NCBI GenBank assembly: GCA_964538515.1 | Contig: CAZIEW010000002.1 | Location: 1-64,000, forward strand | Origin: CALBZH01 sp964538515 | GTDB taxonomy: Bacteria; Desulfobacterota; Syntrophobacteria; Syntrophobacterales; Syntrophobacteraceae | Length of the DNA stretch: 64,000 nt | Direction: 5' to 3' | Part shown: positions 41,360 through 50,431 of the stretch, one piece after another | How the letters are laid out: each line of letters opens with the position of its first letter | Numbering within the stretch: position 1 is the stretch's first letter | Made by a program: the position numbers and the translations under genes | The notes under the pieces: model-generated | What the model was told of the DNA's origin: nothing | What the model saw: only the letters and a program-made list of their open reading frames with translations | Databases searched by the model: none

Positions 41360-41469
41360 CTAGTGCTCCGCCAAAGAAGTTTTACCGGGCGAGACAACAC
41401 CCCCGGCCCACTCGAGGGGGGAATCAAAGGGGGGGTGTACCTTGCGAAACAAAGTTGGCAAAACACTAG
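41360..41469. mobile_element. 110-bp MITE-like inverted-repeat element
   Basis: Left end CTAGTGCTCCGCCAAA and the reverse complement of the right end, CTAGTGTTTTGCCAAC, match at 11 of 16 positions. Both start with CTAG, and the similarity continues inward to ACACCCCC on each side. The interior carries ACACCCCC...GGGGGTGT and has no reading frame. The right CTAG contains the asd stop codon (TAG), so insertion happened exactly at that gene's end. The small size, terminal repeats and lack of a transposase fit a non-autonomous transposable element. Confidence 0.55.
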
Positions 41470-42485
41470 AGCAGGTCTCGCTCCGCCAGCAGCTGCGCGA
41501 TCTGAACCGCATTGGTGGCAGCACCCTTGCGGATGTTGTCGGCCACAACCCACATGGCAAGGCCGTTCTCGACCGAGGGGTCCTTGCGGATGCGTCCCAC
41601 AAACGTGTCATCCTGACCGGCCGCGTCGATCGGGAGCGGATACATCGCCTTCGAGGGATCATCCACCACGCGCACGCCCGGTGCTCCCGTCAGCAGCTCC
41701 CGAACTTTCTCGGCCGCAATGGGCTGCTTTGTTTCAATATTCACGGACTCCGAATGTCCGTAATAGACCGGGACGCGAACCGTCGTCGCGCACACCTTGA
41801 TGTCGGGATCTTCGAAGATCTTGATGGTCTCGTTGACCATCTTCATCTCTTCTTCGCTGAACCCGTTTTCAAGGAAAGCGCCAATGTGCGGAAAGCAGTT
41901 GAAAGCGATCTGGTGCGGATAGATCGCCCGCTCCAAGGGGTTACCCGCGACGACGGCCGACACCTGCTGACGCAGCTCCTCGATGGCCCGCTTTCCGGTC
42001 CCGGAGACCGCCTGAAACGTCGTCACGACGATCCTCCGGATTCCCACCGCATCGTAGATGGGCTTGAGTGCCACGACCATCTGAATGGTCGAGCAGTTCG
42101 GGTTAGCGATGATGCCCGGAGGGGTCACAATCGCATGGGGGTTCACTTCGGGCACGATGAGCGGGACGGTTGGATCCATACGGAAGGCGCTCGAATTGTC
42201 GATGACCACGCAGCCGCTTTCCACGGCAATGGGCGCAAACTTCTTGCTCACCGATCCGCCAGCCGAGAACAACGCCACACGGATCCCCTGAAAGGAATCC
42301 TCCTTGAGCTCCTCAACCGGAAGGCTCTGCCCTTTGAACTGAAGCGACTTGCCAAGCGAGCGTGCGGAAGCAAGAAGCTTGAGCTCCGATACCGGAAAGC
42401 CGCGCTCTTCAAGAACCTGAACCATCAGGTTCCCGACGGCTCCTGTGGCTCCCACCACTGCAACGTTGTACGATTTTTGTCCCAT
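41466..42485 (-). CDS. asd: Aspartate-semialdehyde dehydrogenase
   Basis: NADPH-dependent reduction of aspartyl phosphate, the branch point to lysine, methionine and threonine. The 339-residue protein has VVGATGAVGNLMVQVL, FSAGGSVSKKFAP, DNSSAFRMDP and the catalytic Cys in ANPNCSTIQM. ERIAYN-type substrate sequence here reads ERAIYPHQIAFN, and RVPVYYGHSESV holds the catalytic His. ATG 42485 begins MGQKSYNVAVVG. The stop TAG lies inside the CTAG end of the MITE-like element. It is downstream of leuB by 32 bp. Confidence 0.94.
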   Translation of the reverse strand: MGQKSYNVAVVGATGAVGNLMVQVLEERGFPVSELKLLASARSLGKSLQFKGQSLPVEELKEDSFQGIRVALFSAGGSVSKKFAPIAVESGCVVIDNSSAFRMDPTVPLIVPEVNPHAIVTPPGIIANPNCSTIQMVVALKPIYDAVGIRRIVVTTFQAVSGTGKRAIEELRQQVSAVVAGNPLERAIYPHQIAFNCFPHIGAFLENGFSEEEMKMVNETIKIFEDPDIKVCATTVRVPVYYGHSESVNIETKQPIAAEKVRELLTGAPGVRVVDDPSKAMYPLPIDAAGQDDTFVGRIRKDPSVENGLAMWVVADNIRKGAATNAVQIAQLLAERDLL

Positions 42486-42517
42486 TGTAAACTCTGCCTT
42501 CTCTCTTCCTATCCCCA

Positions 42518-43591
42518 CTACGCCTTCGCGATGTAGTTAGCGACCAAATCCCCGACTTCGGACGTGGAATGCCCCATGCGACCGGCGGACAGATTCTTGA
42601 CGTCGTTGGCCACGACTTTGCGGATCGCGGCTTCAACTTTCGCAGCCGCGCTGGTCTCGCCCAGATGATCGAGCATCATCTGGGCCGCACCGATGGCCGC
42701 CAGCGGATTGATGATGTTCATGCCCGTGTACTTGGGTGCGGATCCCCCGATGGGCTCGAACATGGACACGCCCTTCGGGTTGATGTTCCCCCCTGCGGCG
42801 ATCCCCATCCCACCCTGAATCATGGCTCCAAGATCCGTGATAATGTCGCCGAACATGTTGTCGGTCACGATGACATCAAACCACTCGGGATTCTTCACCA
42901 TCCACATGCACGTCGCGTCAACGTGGGCATAATCCGTCTGGATATCGGGATATTCCTTGGCCACTTCGTAGAAGACGCGCTCCCAAAGATCGAAAGCGAA
43001 CGTCAATACGTTGGTCTTGCCGCAAAGCGTCAGCTTCTTCCTCTGGTTCCGCCGACGGCAATAATCGAAGGCAAAGCGGATGCATCGCTCGACACCCATG
43101 CGCGTGTTCACGGATTCCTGGACCGCTACTTCGTGCATGGACCCCTTGCGCAGAAACCCGCCCGACCCGGCGTACAGTCCTTCCGTGTTCTCGCGGACCA
43201 CGACGAAGTCGATCTCATCCGGCCCCTTGTCTTTCAACGGCGTATCCACGCCCTCGTACAGAATGACGGGCCGCAGGTTGATGTATTGGTCCAGCTGAAA
43301 GCGGAGCTCCAACAGCAGGCCCTTCTCCAAAATTCCGGGCTTCACGTCGGGATGCCCGATGGCCCCCAGTAGAATCGAATCGAAGGACTTCAGCTCATCA
43401 ACGGCGCTCTGTGGCAGGACTTCGCCCGTCTTCAGGTAACGGTCGCCCCCCAGATCGTAATGCACCTCTTCGTAAGTAAACCCTTCGACACTGGAAGCGG
43501 CCTTAAGAGCCTTCAACGCTTCTCTGACAACCTCGGGTCCGGTCCCATCGCCAGGGAGAACCGCTATGCGGTAATGCTTTTTTGAATTCAT
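42518..43591 (-). CDS. leuB: 3-isopropylmalate dehydrogenase
   Basis: NAD-dependent oxidative decarboxylation in leucine synthesis. The 357-residue protein starts IAVLPGDGTGPEVVREALKA and has LLGAIGHPDVKPGILEKGLLLELRFQLDQYINLRP, given in outline as the G-IG-P and LR-x-LD-Y-N-RP motifs. FVVVRENTEGLYAG and the FDVIVTDNMFGDIITDLGAM metal site also match. The length is typical of the deltaproteobacterial form. It sits between leuD (30 bp) and asd (32 bp). Confidence 0.93.
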   Translation of the reverse strand: MNSKKHYRIAVLPGDGTGPEVVREALKALKAASSVEGFTYEEVHYDLGGDRYLKTGEVLPQSAVDELKSFDSILLGAIGHPDVKPGILEKGLLLELRFQLDQYINLRPVILYEGVDTPLKDKGPDEIDFVVVRENTEGLYAGSGGFLRKGSMHEVAVQESVNTRMGVERCIRFAFDYCRRRNQRKKLTLCGKTNVLTFAFDLWERVFYEVAKEYPDIQTDYAHVDATCMWMVKNPEWFDVIVTDNMFGDIITDLGAMIQGGMGIAAGGNINPKGVSMFEPIGGSAPKYTGMNIINPLAAIGAAQMMLDHLGETSAAAKVEAAIRKVVANDVKNLSAGRMGHSTSEVGDLVANYIAKA

Positions 43592-43621
43592 CCGTTTCTC
43601 ACTCTCTTCAAAATGGTAGGA

Positions 43622-44125
43622 TCAACGTCCTTCTTGAGCCATCTGCTGACGAACGTAAGGAATCAGGCCGCCGGCCTGGAGCAATTGCTGCATGAAGGGG
43701 GGGACCTGCTGCGCCCGATACGTTTGCTGGCGCGTGTGGTTCACGATCAGACCTTCGTCCAGACTCACTTCGATGTCGTCGCCGGTCTGAATCGCCGCGG
43801 CAGCCTCAGGGCATTCCAGGATCGGAAGGCCCATGTTGAACGCATTCCGGTAAAAAATCCGAGCGAAGCTGCTCGCGATCACGCAGCTCACTCCCACCGC
43901 CTTGATAGCGATGGGAGCGTGCTCCCGGGATGAGCCGCAGCCAAAATTTTTTCCCGCCACGATCAGGTCGCCCGCCTTGACCTTATTGACAAACTGGGCG
44001 TCCGCATCCTCCATACAATGGGCGGCCAGCGCGGCGGGATCGGACGTATTGAGATAACGGGCCGGAATGATGGCATCCGTGTCCACGTCTTCGCCAAACT
44101 TCCAGGCGGTTCCTCGCATTTTCAT
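43622..44125 (-). CDS. leuD: 3-isopropylmalate dehydratase small subunit
   Basis: Small swivelling subunit that with LeuC isomerises 2- to 3-isopropylmalate. The 167-residue protein has KFGEDVDTDAIIPARYLN at the start, the GKNFGCGSSREHAPIAIK motif and SSFARIFYRNAFNMGLP, all diagnostic of the short LeuD type. ATG 44125 follows GAGAAGGAATCGACC; an upstream ATG at 44149 overlapping leuC is possible. It starts 13 bp after the leuC stop. Confidence 0.94.
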   Translation of the reverse strand: MKMRGTAWKFGEDVDTDAIIPARYLNTSDPAALAAHCMEDADAQFVNKVKAGDLIVAGKNFGCGSSREHAPIAIKAVGVSCVIASSFARIFYRNAFNMGLPILECPEAAAAIQTGDDIEVSLDEGLIVNHTRQQTYRAQQVPPFMQQLLQAGGLIPYVRQQMAQEGR

Positions 44126-44138
44126 GGTCGATTCCTTC

Positions 44139-45398
44139 TCAGATTTCATCCGGATGCACGATGCGCCCCGCCACAGCCGATGCAGCGGCTACCGCGGGAT
44201 TGCAGAGATACACCTCGCTTTCGGGATGTCCCATGCGACCCACGAAGTTTCTGTTCGTCGTAGCGACAGCCCGCTCTCCGGCCGCAAGGATCCCCATGTG
44301 CCCGCCCAGACACGGCCCGCATGTGGGCGTACTCACAGCGGCTTCAGCGTCCAGGAAGATCTTGAACAGCCCCTCGTTCATGGCGTCTTCATAAATGCGC
44401 TGGGTTGCCGGGATGATGAGACAGCGCACATTGGGAGCCACTTTCTTTCCCTTGAGCACCCTCGCGGCCTCGCGGAGATCTTCGAGGCGGCCGTTGGTGC
44501 ATGATCCGATGACGGCCTGCTGTATCTCGATTCTGGGAAGCTCGGTCACGGGCTTCACGTTCCCCGGCGAATGGGGCAAAGCCACCATCGGTTGAAATCC
44601 GGACACATCCCAATCGTAAACCGCTTCGTACTGGGCGTCGGGATCGCTCTGGTAGAAGGCATAAGGCCGCTGTGCACGCCCCTTCACATACTCTTCCGTG
44701 ATCGCGTCGGGGGCAATGAGCCCGGCCTTGGCCCCCGCCTCGATCGCCATGTTGGACATGGTGAAGCGATCGGCCATGGGGAGGGCATCGATCACCTCGC
44801 CAGTAAACTCCATGGCCCGATAGCGCGCGCCGTCAACCCCGATTTGGCCGATCGTGAACAGCACCAGATCCTTGCCTCCCACCCACGGTCCCCGCTTTCC
44901 TCGGAAAACAAACTGGATGGAATGAGGAACCTTGAACCAGATCTTTCCCGTGATCATTGCGGCACCGAGATCCGTGCTTCCGACCCCTGTCGCGAATGCC
45001 CCCAGCGCGCCGTACGTGCACGTGTGGCTGTCCGCCCCGATGACGACGTCCCCAGGCAGCACCAGACCCTGCTCGGGGAGCAGAGCGTGCTCGACGCCCA
45101 TGCGGCCGACTTCATAGAAGTGGCGGATGCCAAGCTCCCGGGCAAACTCCCGCATGAGCTTCACCTGCATGGCCGAAGCGATGTCTTTGTTGGGGGTGAA
45201 ATGGTCGGGAACAAGGGCGATTCGGTCCTTATCGAAAACGCGCGAGGCCCCCGCCTGTCTGAAGGCTTCGATCGCCAACGGGGCCGTGATGTCATTCCCC
45301 AGAGCAAAATCGACCCGGACCTCGATGAGCTCGTCCGGCAGGACCTCGGCGCGGTCTGCGTGCTTGGCGAGGATCTTTTGACTGATGGTCATGGACAT
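44139..45398 (-). CDS. leuC: 3-isopropylmalate dehydratase large subunit
   Basis: Aconitase-family 4Fe-4S subunit of isopropylmalate isomerase. The 419-residue length is the short (type 2) LeuC form. GADSHTCTYGALGAFATGVG carries the first cluster Cys; IGSCTNGRLEDL and STPTCGPCLGGHMG carry the others. RNFVGRMGHPESEVYL near the end is typical. It begins 18 bp after pssA; the leuA expected in this place in related operons is absent from the window. Confidence 0.94.
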   Translation of the reverse strand: MSMTISQKILAKHADRAEVLPDELIEVRVDFALGNDITAPLAIEAFRQAGASRVFDKDRIALVPDHFTPNKDIASAMQVKLMREFARELGIRHFYEVGRMGVEHALLPEQGLVLPGDVVIGADSHTCTYGALGAFATGVGSTDLGAAMITGKIWFKVPHSIQFVFRGKRGPWVGGKDLVLFTIGQIGVDGARYRAMEFTGEVIDALPMADRFTMSNMAIEAGAKAGLIAPDAITEEYVKGRAQRPYAFYQSDPDAQYEAVYDWDVSGFQPMVALPHSPGNVKPVTELPRIEIQQAVIGSCTNGRLEDLREAARVLKGKKVAPNVRCLIIPATQRIYEDAMNEGLFKIFLDAEAAVSTPTCGPCLGGHMGILAAGERAVATTNRNFVGRMGHPESEVYLCNPAVAAASAVAGRIVHPDEI

Positions 45399-45416
45399 GA
45401 GCGTTCACCTTTAAGA

Positions 45417-46241
45417 TTATTCAACTTGATCCACTTTTGGATTTTCCGTCGCCCCGCCGGCGTCTTTGGGCGGCTCACCTCTAGTACGACGCCAGAGATA
45501 ACCCAACGGCCCGGAGAGCAGATAAACCACCAGCATTCCGAACAGCATGGCTGCGGGCTCGATGGCCACAATCGTAACCAGAATGATCACTCCGAAAAGG
45601 ACCGGGATGGGCTTGGCTTTGAGCACCTCCACATCCTTGAAGCTGAAGAACGGGATGGTGCTGACCATGAGGAACCCCAAAACATACGTCATGACGAGCA
45701 GCGACGGCTTGATGATTGCGGCCGGGGCCACACGCCAGCTGTCGAGAAACAGGACCGTGGTCGCCACCATGGTCGCGGCCCCCGGAATGGGCAGTCCCGT
45801 AAAATACTTCTTGCTGCTCACTTCCACCTGAACGTTGAAACGGGCGAGCCTCAAAGCGCCGCAGGCCACGAACACAAAAGCGGCGAGCCACCCGAGTCGC
45901 TCGAAGTCCTTCAGCCCCCACAGGTAAATGAGGATTCCCGGGGCAACTCCGAAAGCGACGAGATCGGCAAGCGAATCGTACTCCACGCCGAAGCGGCTCG
46001 TCGCATGTGTCAAGCGGGCCACCTTGCCATCCAGGATGTCAAAGACATTCGAAACCAGCACCGCAAACGCAGCCGAGTGAAAATCCCCCTTGATGGAGCT
46101 GACAATCCCGAAGAATCCGCTCAAGAGGTTTGCGGTGGTAAACAGATTGGGCACAATGTAAGCGCCAAGGGGCACCTCCCCATCCTCCCACTTGCGCCAT
46201 TTCTTCCGTCGAAAGCGCCTCTTTCTTATGTCAGCCGGCAT
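45417..46241 (-). CDS. pssA: CDP-diacylglycerol-serine O-phosphatidyltransferase
   Basis: Inner-membrane enzyme making phosphatidylserine from CDP-DAG and serine. The 274-residue protein has a basic N-terminus and about eight membrane segments. The CDP-OH-P signature reads DILDGKVARLTHATSRFG then VEYDSLAD. GLPIPGAATMVAT is typical of PssA type II. Its start overlaps the psd stop by 16 bp, so PS synthesis and decarboxylation are coupled to phosphatidylethanolamine production. Confidence 0.93.
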   Translation of the reverse strand: MPADIRKRRFRRKKWRKWEDGEVPLGAYIVPNLFTTANLLSGFFGIVSSIKGDFHSAAFAVLVSNVFDILDGKVARLTHATSRFGVEYDSLADLVAFGVAPGILIYLWGLKDFERLGWLAAFVFVACGALRLARFNVQVEVSSKKYFTGLPIPGAATMVATTVLFLDSWRVAPAAIIKPSLLVMTYVLGFLMVSTIPFFSFKDVEVLKAKPIPVLFGVIILVTIVAIEPAAMLFGMLVVYLLSGPLGYLWRRTRGEPPKDAGGATENPKVDQVE

Positions 46242-46891
46242 AGAACCGTTTCACCCCCGTAGGCACGATCCCCGACTGCTACCCGGATCTCGGCGCTCAC
46301 TGGAACGTAGACATCCACGCGAGACCCGAACCGGATCATCCCGTAGCGCTCACCCTGCTCCACGCGATCACCCTGGCGAGGCCAGCAGATGATCCGTCTC
46401 GCGATCAGCCCAGCAATCTGGGTGACCACGACCTCATGACCGGAATCGGTCCGAACCCAGATCCAGCCCTGTTCGTTCTCAATGCTGGCCTTGCTCAAAT
46501 TAGCCGCATGAAACGCGCCCTTCTGGTACCGGATCGCCTGGACAACTCCCGAACAGGGAATCCGATTCACATGAACATTCAGAATGGTCATGAAAATGCT
46601 GATCTTGATGCACGGCGCCTGGATAAACCGGGCTCCCTCGACTTTTTCGACCACAATCACTTTGCCGTCGGCGGGCGAGAGGACCTCCTCCGGCAAAGCG
46701 CACATCATGCGCTCGGGATCCCTGAAAAAATGCCACACGAGCAGCGTCGCCACGAGGAGCAGCACCGCCAGACTGGCAACACCCAGAATCGCCATGACCA
46801 AGGCTGCAAAGGCGACCGCGAGGATATACGGGATCCCCTCGCGGGCAACAGGAATATGGCGAGCCTTCACTCTAAAATCCGTCGGGCTCAA
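46226..46891 (-). CDS. psd: Phosphatidylserine decarboxylase, short type
   Basis: Converts phosphatidylserine to phosphatidylethanolamine using a pyruvoyl group made by self-cleavage. The 221-residue protein is the short archaeal/deltaproteobacterial form. Two N-terminal hydrophobic segments are followed by VLSPADGKVIVVE and FMTILNVHVNRIPCSG. The cleavage site is RFGSRVDVYVP, with cleavage expected between Gly and Ser. The start is probably TTG at 46891 after GGAAGGACC. It is 19 bp downstream of ilvC and overlaps pssA by 16 bp. Confidence 0.92.
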   Translation of the reverse strand: MSPTDFRVKARHIPVAREGIPYILAVAFAALVMAILGVASLAVLLLVATLLVWHFFRDPERMMCALPEEVLSPADGKVIVVEKVEGARFIQAPCIKISIFMTILNVHVNRIPCSGVVQAIRYQKGAFHAANLSKASIENEQGWIWVRTDSGHEVVVTQIAGLIARRIICWPRQGDRVEQGERYGMIRFGSRVDVYVPVSAEIRVAVGDRAYGGETVLCRLT

Positions 46892-46910
46892 TCGTCGGGT
46901 CCTTCCACAC

Positions 46911-47912
46911 TCAGATCATTTTCTTGGCGTCGAGAAACGGCATCATGTCACGGAGTCGCGCGCCCACTTCCTCGACCAGCAACCGTCGCTCATGCTCCCG
47001 CATGGCACGGAACATCGGCCGGCCGGCCTGGTTTTCCAGGATCCACTCCCGGGCGAAGGCACCGCTTTGGATTTCCCCCAGGATCTTTTTCATCTCCTTA
47101 CGGGTCTCGTCCGTGATGATCCGTTTGCCGCGCGTGAGGTCACCGTACTCCGCCGTGTCGCTGATGGAGTAGCGCATGTAGGCCAGTCCGCCCCGGTAGA
47201 TCAGGTCGACAATCAGCTTGAGCTCGTGCATGCATTCGAAAAATGCGATCTCGGGCTGATATCCGGCTTCAACAAGCGTCTGAAACCCAGCCTTGACGAG
47301 CTCGGAAACACCACCGCACAGGACGCTCTGCTCCCCAAAAAGATCGGTCTCCGTCTCTTCCCTGAAGGTGGTTTCGATGACCCCGGCCCGCGTGGCACCG
47401 ATCCCACGCGCATAAGCCAGCGCCGTCTGCAGGGCATGTCCCGATCCGTCCTGGTGAATCGCGACGAGTGCCGGAACGCCGGCGCCCCTCACGTACTCAC
47501 TCCTCACCAGGTGTCCCGGCCCCTTGGGCGCCACCATCACAGTGTCCACTTCCGGCGGTGGGACGATCTGACCGTAGTGGATGTTGAACCCGTGAGAGAA
47601 AAGGAGGGTCTTTCCGGCTTTCATGGACGGAGCGACGTCTTCCGCATAAATGCGGGCCTGGGTGTGATCGGGGGTCAGGATCTGGATCACGTCACACGCC
47701 TCGGCGGCCTCCCGTGCGGAGACGGGCTTGAATCCATCTTCCACGGCTAAGTCGTAGTTGGCTGATCCGGGCCGCTGGCCGACGATCACTTCGATTCCAC
47801 TGTCCCTCAAGTTCTGAGCCTGAGCGTGTCCCTGGCTGCCATACCCAATGACCGCTACCTTCTTGCCGCGAAGCGCGTTCGCATCCGCGTCCGCCTCATA
47901 GTACATCCGCAT
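46911..47912 (-). CDS. ilvC: Ketol-acid reductoisomerase
   Basis: Mg- and NAD(P)H-dependent isomeroreductase of valine and isoleucine synthesis. The 333-residue class I protein has VAVIGYGSQGHAQAQNLRDSG and a cofactor loop VGQRPGSANYD. LFSHGFNIHYG, APKGPGHLVRSEY, GETETDLFGEQ-like sequence (EETETDLFGEQSVLCGG) and the C-terminal knotted domain ECMHELKLIVDLIYRGG complete it. It follows ilvN by 86 bp. Confidence 0.95.
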   Translation of the reverse strand: MRMYYEADADANALRGKKVAVIGYGSQGHAQAQNLRDSGIEVIVGQRPGSANYDLAVEDGFKPVSAREAAEACDVIQILTPDHTQARIYAEDVAPSMKAGKTLLFSHGFNIHYGQIVPPPEVDTVMVAPKGPGHLVRSEYVRGAGVPALVAIHQDGSGHALQTALAYARGIGATRAGVIETTFREETETDLFGEQSVLCGGVSELVKAGFQTLVEAGYQPEIAFFECMHELKLIVDLIYRGGLAYMRYSISDTAEYGDLTRGKRIITDETRKEMKKILGEIQSGAFAREWILENQAGRPMFRAMREHERRLLVEEVGARLRDMMPFLDAKKMI

Positions 47913-47998
47913 GAAAAAACCTCCCTCAATGCTTGATCAATTCGTGATCCCGCGACCCTGAGATCCCGGGGATCGATGAGATTCTCCGGCACCGATCA

Positions 47999-48499
47999 TC
48001 AGCGCTTTTTTGCCCGTGCCAGGGCTGCCTTGCCAGTCCTTGCCAGCTCCACGATCCCGATCTGCTCGAGAAGCTCGAGGATGGCCGCGATCTTCGTTTC
48101 GTTGCCCGTCACTTCGAGCGTGTAGTAGTGGGGACTCACATCCACGATCTTCGCGCGGAAGATGTCCGAAATGCGGAGCACCTCCGCACGGGTCTGAGCT
48201 TCAGCCTTGACTTTGATCAGAGCCATTTCCCGATCAACGAACTCCGTTTCCCGGAAATCATAGACCTTGATCACGTTGATCAGCTTATTCAGCTGCTTGA
48301 TGATCTGCTCCATAATGTGCTGGTCGCCCTCGGTCACCAATGTGATGCGCGACACCCCGTGCTCATTGGTCTCCGCCACTGTCAGGCAATCGATGTTGAA
48401 TCCCCTGCCGCTGAACAACCCGGCCACGCGTGACAGCACGCCAGGCTGGTTCTCAACCAACACGCCGATTGTATGCTTCTGCTTGTCACCTTTTTCCAT
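47999..48499 (-). CDS. ilvN: Acetolactate synthase regulatory (small) subunit
   Basis: ACT-domain subunit giving valine feedback to IlvB. The 166-residue protein begins with HTIGVLVENQPGVLSRVAGLFSGRGFNIDCL, here recognised by ENQPGVLSRVAGLFSGRG. ELALIKV-type sequence (REMALIKV) and a second ferredoxin-like domain with VEVTGNE-like LEVTGNETKI follow. The gene starts 3 bp after the ilvB stop. It is equivalent to ilvH of enterobacteria. Confidence 0.94.
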   Translation of the reverse strand: MEKGDKQKHTIGVLVENQPGVLSRVAGLFSGRGFNIDCLTVAETNEHGVSRITLVTEGDQHIMEQIIKQLNKLINVIKVYDFRETEFVDREMALIKVKAEAQTRAEVLRISDIFRAKIVDVSPHYYTLEVTGNETKIAAILELLEQIGIVELARTGKAALARAKKR

Positions 48500-48502
48500 G
48501 GC

Positions 48503-50221
48503 TTACACCAGCAACATTTCTGAGATGTTCTTGCCTGCGGGCACCATCGGATAAACGCCCTCTTCCCGGGCCACCACAAAATCCATCAAAACCGGCTTCT
48601 GGATGGCAAATCCCTCACGGATCACCGTCTCAACCTCATTGGGCTTCGTCGCCCGAAGCCCGACCGCCCCATAAGCTTCCGCAAGCTTCACGAAATCAGG
48701 AGCCGCCTCCATGCACGTCGAGCAATAAGACCGGTCGTAGAACAGCTCCTGCCACTGACGCACCATCCCCAGGTAGCGGTTGTTCAAGATGGCCACCTTA
48801 ACGGGCAGGTTGTTGCAAACGGCGGTGATGAGCTCCTGGATGTTCATCTGGATGCTCCCGTCACCGGCTATGTCGATCACCAATCGGTCAGGAAAAGCCA
48901 CCTGAGCCCCGATCGCGGCGGGAAGCCCGTAGCCCATGGTTCCCAACCCACCGCTGCTCAGGAACGACCGGGGCTGACTCAGCTGAAAATACTGAGCCGC
49001 CCACATTTGGTTTTGTCCCACTTCCGTGGTGATGATGGCATCCGGACTGCACAGCTCGTAGAGCTTCTCGACCACATACTGCGGTTTGATGACATCGCCT
49101 TCCATCATGTAAGAGAGCTTGTGGCCCGTCTCCCACTCATGGATCTGAGAAAGCCAGGGCTTCCGAAGGGCGTCGAGATCCTCGATCGGGTCCGCGCTCA
49201 CCTGCTCGATCAGCTTTTCAACAGCGTCCATGCAGTCGCCCACAATCGGAATGTCCACCGGGACATTCTTGCTGATGCTCGTCGGATCGATGTCGATATG
49301 GACAATCTTCGCCTTGGGAGCAAATTCGCTGATCTTCCCGGTAACACGGTCGTCAAAGCGCGCCCCGACAGCCAAGAGCAAGTCCGAATGCTGTACGGCC
49401 ATGTTGGCCTGGTAGGTGCCGTGCATCCCAAGCATGCCCAGCCAGAGCGGGTGCGGCTCCCGCTTGTCCTCGGTACTCGGTATCACCGCGGGAAAACAGC
49501 CGATCCCCATGAGCGTCGTCGTGACCGGCAACTGGAGCATTTCCGCCAGCGTCTTCAGCTTCTCCGATGCGCCCGAAAGGATGACCCCACCACCAGCATA
49601 CAGCACGGGCGTCTTCGCTTTCTTGATCAGCTGGTAGGCGCGCTTGATCTGACCGAGATGGGCTTCGTAGGTCGGACGATACCCCTGCAGCTCGACTTTC
49701 TTGGGATAGCGAAACTCCGCCTGCGCCTGAATCACGTCCTTGGGGAGATCGACCAGCACCGGCCCGGGACGACCCGTCCGCGCCAGATAGAACGCCTCTT
49801 TGATGACCCGGGCAAGGTCATTTACATCCTTGACCAGATAGTTGTGCTTCGTACACGGCCGGGTTATCCCGACGATATCCACTTCCTGGAAGGCATCGTT
49901 GCCGATCAGGGCCGTCGGGACCTGCCCGGTGAAAATCACCATGGGGATGGAATCCATATAAGCCGTGGCCACACCGGTTACCGTGTTGGTGGCGCCCGGC
50001 CCCGAGGTCACGAGGCATACACCGACGCGTCCGGTTGCCCGTGCATATCCGTCAGCCATGTGCGCCGCTCCCTGCTCATGGCGGACGAGAATGTGTCGAA
50101 TGCCGGATTTTGGCATTTCGTGATAGATGTCAAGCACCACCCCACCGGGAAAGCCGAAGATCACCTCCACGCCTTCCTTCTTGAGGCATTCAAAAAAAAT
50201 CTGGGCACCTTTTAGCTTCAT
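48503..50221 (-). CDS. ilvB: Acetolactate synthase catalytic (large) subunit
   Basis: TPP- and FAD-dependent carboligase starting branched-chain amino-acid synthesis. The 572-residue protein has IFGFPGGVVLDIYH, the activating Glu in VRHEQGAAHMADGYARATG, and LVTSGPGATN. The TPP-Mg motif reads IAGDGSIQMNIQEL then TAVCNNLPVKVAILNN. VPTALIGNDAFQEVDI is the substrate-tunnel region. It is the first gene of the ilv-psd-pssA-leu-asd operon, with GAGGGTGG before the ATG and a strong promoter 117 bp upstream of the start. Confidence 0.96.
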   Translation of the reverse strand: MKLKGAQIFFECLKKEGVEVIFGFPGGVVLDIYHEMPKSGIRHILVRHEQGAAHMADGYARATGRVGVCLVTSGPGATNTVTGVATAYMDSIPMVIFTGQVPTALIGNDAFQEVDIVGITRPCTKHNYLVKDVNDLARVIKEAFYLARTGRPGPVLVDLPKDVIQAQAEFRYPKKVELQGYRPTYEAHLGQIKRAYQLIKKAKTPVLYAGGGVILSGASEKLKTLAEMLQLPVTTTLMGIGCFPAVIPSTEDKREPHPLWLGMLGMHGTYQANMAVQHSDLLLAVGARFDDRVTGKISEFAPKAKIVHIDIDPTSISKNVPVDIPIVGDCMDAVEKLIEQVSADPIEDLDALRKPWLSQIHEWETGHKLSYMMEGDVIKPQYVVEKLYELCSPDAIITTEVGQNQMWAAQYFQLSQPRSFLSSGGLGTMGYGLPAAIGAQVAFPDRLVIDIAGDGSIQMNIQELITAVCNNLPVKVAILNNRYLGMVRQWQELFYDRSYCSTCMEAAPDFVKLAEAYGAVGLRATKPNEVETVIREGFAIQKPVLMDFVVAREEGVYPMVPAGKNISEMLLV

Positions 50222-50337
50222 TGTCCACCCTCAGCCACGCTGAAGCTGAAACCAGCCTTCGCCTCTACTGACTCCGACTTTGTTTGCAGCTCCGAAAGAT
50301 TGTTTTACTCGAACAATTCTCGCGAGATAGAAGAGTG

Positions 50338-50366
50338 ATATTATGGAAATTACCGACGACTGTCAA
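50338..50366 (-). promoter_or_regulatory. Near-consensus sigma70 promoter of the ilv-leu operon
   Basis: On the minus strand TTGACA (50366-50361), exact 17-base spacer, TAATAT (50343-50338). Start expected near 50331. Confidence 0.75.
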
Positions 50367-50403
50367 CGGAAGGCCATCATTTTTATTTGGAAGGGGTGCA
50401 GCG

Positions 50404-50431
50404 TTGACGATACGGCCTTGTGTAATATAGA
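50404..50431 (+). promoter_or_regulatory. Putative sigma70 promoter of the hybrid-kinase module
   Basis: TTGACG (50404-50409), 16-base spacer, TATAGA (50426-50431), about 215 bases before the kinase start and divergent from the ilvB promoter. Confidence 0.45.

Noticed and set aside
44571..46262. 563-codon plus-strand frame across leuC and pssA
   Set aside because: Antisense to two clearly assigned genes; no ribosome site, signal or domain-like sequence.
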